A DNA stretch of 64,000 bases from Verrucomicrobiaceae bacterium (GTDB lineage: Bacteria; Verrucomicrobiota; Verrucomicrobiia; Verrucomicrobiales; Verrucomicrobiaceae), in contig JADJPM010000005.1 of NCBI GenBank assembly GCA_016713245.1, forward strand, positions 372,001 to 436,000, read 5' to 3'. Made by a program: the position numbers and the translations under genes. The first letter of the stretch is position 1. Every line of letters starts with the position of its first letter. Of this stretch, positions 7,971-15,154 are shown in pieces. The notes under the pieces were generated by a model. That model searched no databases and was not told the origin of the DNA. It saw nothing but the letters and a program-made list of their open reading frames with translations.

Positions 7971-9573
7971 TCATGCGTTGACGAGGCTGCGCTCGGTCAC
8001 GGTCTTTTCCTCGGCGGCTGCTTCGACAGCGGCGCGGCGTTTGGCTGCTACGGCGTGGGGGTGTCAGTTCGTGCACTGTCTTGGTGGTGGCGCTCGGCAG
8101 CCGTTCAAATAGGTCCGTTAGATACGCTTCGGCGTTGATACCCGCTCGGTAGCAGTTGGCGATGAGCGTGTAGAACGTGGCGGCTCGCTCGCCACTCTTC
8201 GCGTCGCCCATGAAGAGCCAGTTCTTCTTCCCGATGGCGCTCGGGCGGATGCTGTTCTCGACGAGGTTGTTGTCGATCTGCACGCGGCCGTCGCGGGTGA
8301 ACACGCAGAGCTTCTCCCACTGCCCGAGCGCGTAGGCGATGGCTTCGCCGGTGAGGCTGCGGGGGAGGTGCACGCGGCTTGCTTGCAGGCTTTGCAGCCG
8401 GTGGTGGATGGCGACGAGGATGGGGGTGCTGTGCTCTTGTCGGGCTGTCCGTATCTCCAGCGGCCCGGCGCGGGCTTCTCTCATCCGCGCTTCGATGCGG
8501 TAGAGCGCCTGCATTTGCGCGAGCACCCAGCGGGCGTCTTCGCCTTCTTCTTGGGCTTCGTAAAATTTGCGCCGCGCATGGGCCATGCAGCCGGCGAGCG
8601 TGATGTTGCCTGCGCGTCCGGGCTGCTTGATGAAGCTGTCGTAGGCTTTGTAGCCGTCGCACTGGATGAGGCCGGTGTAGTCCTCCGGCACGATTTGCTC
8701 AAGGCATGCGGTGCCGCGTCCGGTGTGCCAGGCCATGAAGCCGATGTTGCTCACGGGGTTGTGCACGCTCCACAGATAGCCGGTGCCGCAGATGCCTTCG
8801 CGTTCGGGGTCTTGATACTTCACGGGTGTCTCGTCGATCTGCACATAGCCACCCTGAAAGACTTCTCTTTTGATCTGCTCGATGACGAGGCGGCTGGCCT
8901 GATGCGCCATGCCCATCCAGCCGCAGAGTGTCTGGCGCGGCACGGGCAGGCCCTGGCGGGCGTAGAGCTGCTCGATGCGGTAATACGGCAGGTGCATCTC
9001 GAAGCGTGAGGCGGCCACATTGGCCAGCAGTCGCGGGCTGGCGATGCAGCGCTCCTGCAGCCTCATCAGCGGGGCGATGACGGGCGGCAGGTGCCGCTGC
9101 GCGATGCGCACATATTTGCGGCGGATGATGTGCTGCTGGCGGAACTGCGCGGGCACATGGTCGAGCAGCCTGGTGGTCTCCGAGCCGATGCACACAAAGG
9201 CTGCCGGATCGGCCACGACCTCGGCGGGATCGACGATGATCTGCTCCACCGGCAGGCTCGCGACGAGCTGCGCAAAGCTGCGCTTCTTTTTGCGTGCGGG
9301 CTGCGCGTGGTCCTTCTGCTCAGCCTCCGAGCCGTCGAGGCCGACGGTGGAGGCTGCGGGCTTTGGGCAGTCCGCAGGCGGCACCTCCAGGCCTTCGAGC
9401 AGCATCTGGAGCTGCGCGGGATCGAGCTTCTCGGATGACTTGCCAAAGAGCCGCTTCACCAGCGCATCCACCTTGAGCTGGAGCACGCGGTTGTGCTGCG
9501 TGAGCTGGGCGATGATCTCTTTGAGCGATGCGACTTCCTTTTGATGCAAGGCGTCGCGTTCGTGGTCAGTCAT
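7971..9573 (-). pseudogene. tnpC: IS66 TnpC transposase, copy 2, C-terminus frameshifted
   Basis: Identical to copy 1 over most of its length, including all three DDE segments, and with the credible internal sequence STPILVAIHHRLQSLQASR. Near 8058 a run of five Cs replaces four, shifting the frame after VHELTP. The native stop (complement of 7971-7973) is missed and the frame runs on to 7576 through the IS end and antisense-like RHS sequence, giving an artificial 665-residue ORF. The last 25 or so native residues are lost. This may be a base-calling error in a C-run. Confidence 0.85.
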
Positions 9574-9670
9574 CGTGTGTGCGTGCTGAAACGAAGGCCC
9601 GTCACGCGCTTATCACCTCATTGCATCTCGCACGAAAAAACTCTCAGCCCTTCGCCGTTTGCTCTCTGCC

Positions 9671-10021
9671 TTACCGCTCATACCAGCCGCGCGGACGTGC
9701 GCCGTGCATGTCGATGCCGTCGGTAAGCAGCGTGAAGGCCTCCGGCTTGAGCTCGAGCTTCACCTGGCCCTCCTGCGCCGCTTTGGGCCAGAAGAAGGTG
9801 CCTTCTTCCAAGCGCTTGGTCATCAGCCACAGGCCCGTTCCATCGAAGTGCAGCACCTTGATGAGACGACGGCGCTTGTTGGTGAAGACGAAGAGCGCCT
9901 TGTCCTTGGGGTTCTCCTTGAGCTTGTCTGCCACGAATGCGTGCAGCGTGTTCATGCCCGCACGCAGGTCGCAAGGCTCCAGCGCGATGAAGATGCGCAG
10001 TGTGGAAGGGAAACTCAGCAT
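9671..10021 (-). CDS. tnpB: IS66 TnpB (orf2) accessory protein, copy 2
   Basis: 116 residues, intact, beginning MLSFPSTLRIFIALEPCDLR. It is identical to the copy 1 protein except for residue 3. Contains the family segment DGTGLWLMTKRLEEGTFFW. Its ATG overlaps the stop of tnpA (ATGCTGA), so the two are probably translated together. Required with TnpA and TnpC for IS66 transposition. Confidence 0.92.
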   Translation of the reverse strand: MLSFPSTLRIFIALEPCDLRAGMNTLHAFVADKLKENPKDKALFVFTNKRRRLIKVLHFDGTGLWLMTKRLEEGTFFWPKAAQEGQVKLELKPEAFTLLTDGIDMHGARPRGWYER

Positions 10022-10497
10022 GCGGGCGAGGCGGTCGAGTTGAGATGGCGCAGCAGATGAGCTGCCAGCTCTGCCTGCGAGGCATCGTGCAGATGCAGCC
10101 TCGCACCCCCTGGCAGCAGCAGCTCCAAGGCGGCAGGAGCAACTGGAGTGGAGGGCGTGACAGAAGAGGATGGCAGCGCCACCTCAACAAGCTGGAGACA
10201 AGCCGTGGTCTTCCCATTGGGCTGAGCCGAGCGCAGAGGGCGCTGGAGGGCCGTCTTTTGCATGGCCGCCATCTTTTGATAGTCGCCACGGGCACGACGG
10301 CGCTTTTGAATCCACGAGGCAAAGGTTTGGTAATTGACCCCGGCCATGCGGGCGAAGGGCCGCCCCTTCATGCCGCTGCGCTCGAACTCATCGAGCAGAG
10401 CCTCGCGCTTGTCCCGTGTGAGCGTCACGCGCCCCAAAACGTCCTGCTTCAAGAGGGTGGTCTGATCTCGCTTCGTAGTCATAAACGTCGTAGCCAT
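10015..10497 (-). CDS. tnpA: IS66 TnpA (orf1), intact copy
   Basis: 160 residues starting MATTFMTTKRDQTTLLKQD. A helix-turn-helix segment at about residues 45-70 (RPFARMAGVNYQTFASWIQK) is followed by a linker and a conserved C-terminus (ELAAHLLRHLN). This is the reference for judging copy 1, whose tnpA carries four indels. The start codon lies inside a nested inverted repeat, which may restrain translation. The stop overlaps tnpB. Confidence 0.85.
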   Translation of the reverse strand: MATTFMTTKRDQTTLLKQDVLGRVTLTRDKREALLDEFERSGMKGRPFARMAGVNYQTFASWIQKRRRARGDYQKMAAMQKTALQRPLRSAQPNGKTTACLQLVEVALPSSSVTPSTPVAPAALELLLPGGARLHLHDASQAELAAHLLRHLNSTASPAC

Positions 10498-10510
10498 AAA
10501 GCTACGACAC

Positions 10511-11431
10511 TTACTGACTACGACAGACCCACGGTGCTAGGTCTGACGGATACTTTTCAGCGAGGATCATGTTGCCTGCGGCGTCGTAGGCGAAGGTGCT
10601 GGGTTCGGTTTTGTCATCACTCCAGCGGATGGTGAGTAGCCTGCCACGAGGGGAGTAGGTGTAGCTGGCGGTGACGCCGTTGGGGCGGAGGCGGCTGACG
10701 AGCTGGCCTGCGGCGTCATGTTCGTAGGCTTCGACGGTGTTGTCCGGGTAGGTCTTGGATTGGAGTTTGCCGCGGGCGTCGTAACGCCACTTGGTCACGC
10801 TGCCACGGGCGTCGGTGAGGGTGGTGAGGCGGCCATCTTCGTCATACGCATAACGAATGCCATGTGGCATGGAGCTTGGGGCGTGGGGCGTGGAGGTGGA
10901 GTTTGCGGCTGTGCCGGTGGTTTTTGATGGGGACTTGGCAAGTCCCTCTCCTTGGGCGACAAGGGCGTCGATTCGACTGGTGACGTTGGCGTCGCGGGTT
11001 TCGATGATCTGGCCGAGGGCGTTGTAGATTTTTTCGTCGCGGGTGCCGTCGGGGTGGATGGTGGTGGCGGCGCGGGAGTTCGCGGTGGGGTCGGCTCCGC
11101 AGCAGGGGGGAGAGCCGCTGGGGCCGGCGGTGTCGGTGTAGGTGAAGGTCCAGGTGCGGTTGATGGCATCCGTGGTGGCGATGCGGCGGCGGGCGTCGTA
11201 GCTGTGGGTGGTTTTGATGCCGACGGGGGAGAGGGTGGCGATTTCGTTGCCGACGGCGTCATATTGATGGGTGGTCGTGGCGGCTTCGGGAGTGCCAGGG
11301 GCCTTGGTGACAGTGATTTTGCGGCCGAGGAGGTCGTAGTAGAACGCGGTGGTGACGCCGGAGGGGGAGATGATGGCGTGGGGGAGGCGGCGAGCGGCGG
11401 AACCGGCAACAAGGCTTGGAGCTTGGGGCAT
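10511..11431 (-). pseudogene. RHS protein, second fragment (YD repeats between IS3 and IS66 copy 2)
   Basis: A YD-repeat block including YDLLGRKITV, YDAVGNEIATL, YDEDGRLTTL and YDAAGNMILAE. Coding sequence really spans from the IS3 joint (11483) to the IS66 joint (10554). The last residues of the open frame below 10554 are read from the IS66 end and are not RHS. The ATG at 11431 is internal to the ancestral protein, since the frame is open back to the IS3 junction. It holds two of the passenger repeats described separately. It has no start signal of its own and is unlikely to be expressed. Confidence 0.8.
10870..10956 (-). repeat. In-frame passenger repeat B inside RHS
   Basis: Homologue of block A (7274-7359). 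It encodes GEGLAKSPSKTTGTAANSTS followed by TPHAPS, with the same two conserved nucleotide words at its ends. It lies between VTSRIDALVAQ and a YD repeat (RYAYDEDGRL), in frame. Confidence 0.6.
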
Positions 11432-11464
11432 GGAGCCTGGAGTGGCGTTAGCGGCTGCGCCGGT
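11417..11464 (-). repeat. In-frame passenger repeat C (partial) inside RHS
   Basis: Contains TGGAGCTTGGGGCATGG and GCGGCTGCGCCGGT, matching the left half of blocks A and B. It encodes TGAAANATPGSMPQAPS just after the IS3 joint. The CTTGGCAAG half is absent. A shorter match (GCTTGGGGCATGGAG) recurs at about 7803-7817. Confidence 0.5.
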
Positions 11465-11483
11465 TGATCTTTCGTCGAAAACG

Positions 11484-12747
11484 CAGACACGGAAAGTTGG
11501 GTTAGTTGTTTTGGATGGATAGTTCGAAGGCGAGCGGAGATTGGAAGCCTAGGGCGCTGTGGAGGCGCACGGGGTTGTAGAAGGTTTCGATGTAGTCGAA
11601 GACCATTGAGCGAGCTTGAGCGCGGGTGGATGGGACGCTGGAGCCAAAGCATTCGGCCTTCAGCGTGGCCCAGAAGCTTTCCATGGTGGCGTTGTCGTAG
11701 CAGTTGGCCGTGCGGCTCATGCTGGCGGTGATGCCGCGCAGTTTGAGGCGCTTGCGGAACTCGGTGCTGGTGTATTGGCAGCCACGGTCGCTATGGTGGA
11801 GCAGACCGCTCGGGTTTGCTCCACGTGCTTGCAGGGCGCGCTCAAGGCTGCGTTGGGCAGTTCGGTGGCGAGGGTTTCTCGGGTGCTCCAGCCGAGGATG
11901 CGGCGGCTGCAGAGGTCCATCTCGGCGGCCAGATAGAGCCAGCCTTCGCGAGTGGGGAGGTAGGTGATGTCGGTGACCCAGACCTCGTTGAGGCGGTTGG
12001 GCGCGGGGCGTTGCAGCAGGTGGTTGGGGGCTGTCGCCGCAGTTTTGTCAGTGACGGTGGTGCGCGGCACGAAGCGGCGCTTCTGGCGCACGCGCAGGTG
12101 CTGCTCGCGCATGAGCCGGGCGATGCGGTTGTTGCCGTGGCGGAGGCCTTTGGCGCGCAGGGCATGCACGAGGCGTGGCGAGCCGTAGGTGGCCCGGCTG
12201 GCGATGAAGGCCGCGTGGATCTCGGTGGCCAGTTGTGCGTCCTGGCGGCGGCGCGGGCGCTGCTGTTTGCGCAGGTGGGCGTGGTAGCCGCTGCGGCTGA
12301 CGCCGAGGGCCCGGCAGGCTTTGGCGAGGCTCATACGCGGTTGTTCGTGGTGGAGGGTTTGGATGAGGACGAAACGGTGCCTTCTGGTTGGGCTACTATG
12401 GCCAAGGCTTTTTTTTAAAATGTCGTTCTGAGCACGGATGGCGTCGAGTTCGCGGCGAAGGGATGCGATCTCCACCGCGGCGGCCACGGCACTGGAGCCG
12501 CCTGCGTTCACCAGCCCGGCGCTACGCGCCTGAGGCTGGCTCACTGCGGCAGCTCCAGTGCCGTAGCGTTCCTTCCAATCGCGCAGGTTCCAGTGGGAGA
12601 TGCCCAGTTCGCGGGCGAGCTGAGCAGCCTTGCGGCCGCCTTCGAGCAGCGCGACTGCGTCGCGCTTGAACTGCTCGTCATAGGTGCGTTTTTTCGTTCC
12701 TGTCGTGTTCATGCTGCTTTGGGTAGTTACCCAACTTTTGCTGTCCA
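11484..12747 (-). mobile_element. IS3-family insertion sequence inside the RHS gene
   Basis: Imperfect inverted ends share GACA and AAAGTTGGGT (left from 11484, right complement from 12747). The element is flanked by the direct repeat CGAAAACG at 11476-11483 and 12748-12755. Excision with one repeat rejoins RHS in frame (FFVF-DERSTG). An 8-bp repeat is longer than the 3-5 bp usual for IS3 elements, so part of the match may be chance. The orfAB transposase gene is inside. Confidence 0.85.
11502..12712 (-). pseudogene. IS3-family OrfA-OrfB transposase, one frameshift in OrfB
   Basis: OrfA starts MNTTGTKKRTYDEQFKRDAV at 12712 with a helix-turn-helix (ARELGISHWNLRDWKERYG) and a Leu-zipper (SLRRELDAIRAQNDILKK). 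The frame passes a run of eight As straight into OrfB (HRFVLIQTLHHEQPRMSLAK), so OrfA and OrfB are fused here instead of joined by -1 frameshifting. The integrase core shows VWVTDITYLPTREGWLY and then breaks near 11844: adding one G gives ALERALQARGANPSGLLHHSDRG, leading to the fragment MSRTANCYDNATMESFWATL (third catalytic residue) and the end at 11502. Probably inactive as written. Confidence 0.85.
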
Positions 12748-12763
12748 CGAAAACGAAGAAGGC

Positions 12764-15094
12764 TCAGGTTGGGGAGACCACAGGTTGCAAACCTGTTCCA
12801 CTTTCCCCGAACAACGTGCGGGTGGTGTGACCTTCGGGGGTGGTGACGGCGATGAGGTTGCCGTAGGGGTCGTATTCCTTCTTGGTGGTGTGCCCGAGTT
12901 CGTTGGTTTCGGCGATCATTTGGCCGAGGGCGTCGTAGGCAAAGTTTTTTTCGGTTTTGTCGGGATAGATGATCTTGGTGCGGTTACCTGCGCTGTCATA
13001 TTGGAAGGAGGTGATGCGACCAAGGGGATCGGTGGTGGAGAGGAGGTTGCCTGCCGAGTCATACACATGAGCGGTCGTGGCGGCGGATGGTGTGCCAGCG
13101 GCGATCGTTTCAGACAGCAGATGGCGGTCGGCGTCGTAGCTGCGCTCCGTGATGCGGCCACTCGGGGAGATGATGCGGGTGGGGAGGCCGCTGGTGGAGC
13201 AGGAGAGGCAGCCGGTGCTGCCGCGTTTCACGTCGTACTCGTAACGGGTGGTGTGGCCGAGGGCGTTGGTGCGGGACGTGAGACGGCCCAGGGCATCGTA
13301 GGTGTTGGCTTCGGTGATGGTGCCGTCCGAAGCGGTGGTGGTGAGTTTCCGGCCGGCGAAGTCGTAGGTGTGGCGCGTGGCGCTGAGAGCAGAGGGCGAA
13401 GGGCTGGGGGACTGAGTTTCAGGTTTCAGGTTTAAAGTTTCAGGTTGGCTGACCTCAGGCAGAATGGTGGCGGTGAGGCGGCCTCCGGCGTCGTATTCGT
13501 AGTGGGTGGTGTGGCCGAGGGCATCGGTGGTGGCGGTGCGATTGCCTTTGAGGTCGTATTCGTGCTTGGTCACGTTGCCGAGGGCGTCAGTGATGGTGGT
13601 GCGGTTGCCGTTTTGGTCGTGCCCATAGGTGATGGAGGCACCGAGGGCATCCGTGCGGGTGGCGAGGCGCCCCGTAGCGGTGTAGGTGAGGGATTCGATG
13701 ACCGTACCGCCCGGGCCAGTGATTTTCAGGAGGCGGTTTTGGGCGTCGTAGTCGCTGCGGAAGGTTTGGCCGAAGGCGTTGGTGTCGGCGATGAGGTTGC
13801 CGTGCTTGTCGAATTCCTGGGTTGTTTTGCTTCCCAGAGGCTTCGTCGTGGTGTGGGTCTTGATGCCCGTATGAATGCTGCTGCCGTGCAGGGTGTAGGT
13901 GTGGGTAGTTTTGTGGCCGAGGGCATCGGTTTCGGTTTCGAGGAGGCCGCGGGAGTCGTAGGTGGCGGAATACAAAACCTGTTCCTGGTTCTTGGTTTTT
14001 GGTTCTTGGTTGGCAGAGAGGATTCGAGTAACGCTCTGAAGCTTTCCTTTGGCCGGGCCTGTGGTGACACGCTTCTTAATGGTCTGGGTGCCTTCGGCGG
14101 CGGTGAAGAGGGTGCGGTGGTTGAGGGCGTCGTCGTGGTGGATTTCGAGTTCGCCGTGGGGGCCGGTGCGGCGCATGATGGGGTTATTGCCGGGCTGGGG
14201 CTGGATTTCGTAGCTCCAGACGCCGTCGTGAAGGAGGCTGCCGTTGTCTTTGTGCCAGGTGAGGGTGGTGGCGATGGCATTACGACCGGTGATGCTGATC
14301 CAAGGGTGGCCGTCTTCACGGCTGCCGTAGGTGTTTTGGACGACGGAGGTGTCCGGGAAAGTGATGGAGGTGAGCCGGTCCGAGGCATCATAGCTGTAGC
14401 GCCATTCTTTGGTTCCGATGCGAGTCTTGACACGCAGGGACTTGACCCGGCGGGTGGCAGGATCGCGCGTGACGCTGTAGGCGGGCGAGAGAATCTTTCC
14501 ACCAGCGAACTCGGCCACGCTGCGCAGGGAACCATCGGCATCGCGCGTCCAGAGGAGGACGCGACCATTGTCAGCCTTCAGGCGAATGAGGTTCCCTTTG
14601 GGATTGAACTCCAATTCCCAGCCATCCTCCCGCGTGACGAGGGTATTGGCTCCTTTCGGACGGGCAATCCATTCTTCATCCGCCGTGGCCCATGCTCCTT
14701 GTTCTCCGGCTTTGGGGAAGAGGCCCATTACCTTACCGCAGGGCAGCAAAAGCGGCCAGCGGCCGTCTTTTTTCTGCATCAGGCGGGAGTCGTGGAGGGG
14801 GGTGCGCCAGTGGCCGGGGCCGAAGTCACGGCCATCCCCTTCCTCGCGGCTGCTGAGGAAGGACATGCGCAGTGGGAAGGTCATGCCACCGCCAAAATCA
14901 ATCTCCACCATCTCCACCCAGTGGATGGCCGCGCCCTGGTCACTGGTGGGGCCGAGACCTCCTGGAGGAGCGGCGAGGTCCACGGGGAGAGCGAGAAGAG
15001 GAGACTGGGAGAGGAGGAGAAGAGAGAGGAGCGGGCGAAGGGCCGAACGGGTAGCCGTGGTGAGACGTGAGAAGTGAGAGGTGAGGCGTTTCAT
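12764..15094 (-). CDS. RHS protein, N-terminal fragment (signal peptide, N-domain, first YD repeats)
   Basis: 776 residues. Residues 1-36 form a signal peptide (basic MKRLTSHFSRL followed by a Leu-rich core). A soluble domain follows, then YD repeats from about residue 220 with the usual motif, such as YDASDRLTSITFPD and YDLKGNRT. The ORF closes at TGA 12766-12764, 16 bases before the IS3 element. The codons after this TGA continue in the same frame across the insertion into the next YD block, so the stop looks acquired rather than natural. It begins 60 bases after the TSP3/Ala-rich gene on the same strand, which suggests an operon. Confidence 0.8.
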   Translation of the reverse strand: MKRLTSHFSRLTTATRSALRPLLSLLLLSQSPLLALPVDLAAPPGGLGPTSDQGAAIHWVEMVEIDFGGGMTFPLRMSFLSSREEGDGRDFGPGHWRTPLHDSRLMQKKDGRWPLLLPCGKVMGLFPKAGEQGAWATADEEWIARPKGANTLVTREDGWELEFNPKGNLIRLKADNGRVLLWTRDADGSLRSVAEFAGGKILSPAYSVTRDPATRRVKSLRVKTRIGTKEWRYSYDASDRLTSITFPDTSVVQNTYGSREDGHPWISITGRNAIATTLTWHKDNGSLLHDGVWSYEIQPQPGNNPIMRRTGPHGELEIHHDDALNHRTLFTAAEGTQTIKKRVTTGPAKGKLQSVTRILSANQEPKTKNQEQVLYSATYDSRGLLETETDALGHKTTHTYTLHGSSIHTGIKTHTTTKPLGSKTTQEFDKHGNLIADTNAFGQTFRSDYDAQNRLLKITGPGGTVIESLTYTATGRLATRTDALGASITYGHDQNGNRTTITDALGNVTKHEYDLKGNRTATTDALGHTTHYEYDAGGRLTATILPEVSQPETLNLKPETQSPSPSPSALSATRHTYDFAGRKLTTTASDGTITEANTYDALGRLTSRTNALGHTTRYEYDVKRGSTGCLSCSTSGLPTRIISPSGRITERSYDADRHLLSETIAAGTPSAATTAHVYDSAGNLLSTTDPLGRITSFQYDSAGNRTKIIYPDKTEKNFAYDALGQMIAETNELGHTTKKEYDPYGNLIAVTTPEGHTTRTLFGESGTGLQPVVSPT

Positions 15095-15154
15095 GGCGGA
15101 AAAGAGTGTGAAATGGAGGAATGAGAGGCAGGTCGTTCTTCAAAGAGGCTCACA

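Larger units (their letters stand above)
7919..10553 (-). mobile_element. IS66-family insertion sequence, copy 2
   Basis: Bounded by GTATCCGTCA at 7919 and TGACGGATAC ending at 10553, with exact 8-bp duplications TTTTCAGC at 7911-7918 and 10554-10561. It is 2635 bp and carries tnpA (intact), tnpB (intact) and tnpC (C-terminal frameshift). It is in the same orientation as the RHS gene it splits. Removing the element plus one duplication rejoins RHS as NMILAENHSAKITRS. Confidence 0.95.
3254..15094 (-). pseudogene. RHS/YD-repeat protein gene interrupted by one IS3 and two IS66 elements
   Basis: This is the whole ancestral gene, about 5.3 kb once the insertions are removed. It encodes a signal peptide, a soluble N-terminal domain, a long series of YD repeats, the RHS core ending (GRWLSRDPIGE) and a variable C-terminal tail. 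In-silico removal of each IS with one target duplication restores the frame: AFFVF-DERSTG at the IS3 joint, MILAE-NHSAK at IS66 copy 2, NGCPG-NVDRFGL at IS66 copy 1. Other lesions are an in-frame TGA at 12766-12764 and a one-base deletion near 7233. RHS proteins are large secreted shells that often carry a toxic C-terminal tip. As sequenced, no full-length product can be made. Confidence 0.85.

Noticed and set aside
13445..15070. 541-residue plus-strand open frame opposite the RHS gene
   Set aside because: It is the antisense shadow of GC-rich YD repeats; the minus strand has the signal peptide and repeat motifs.
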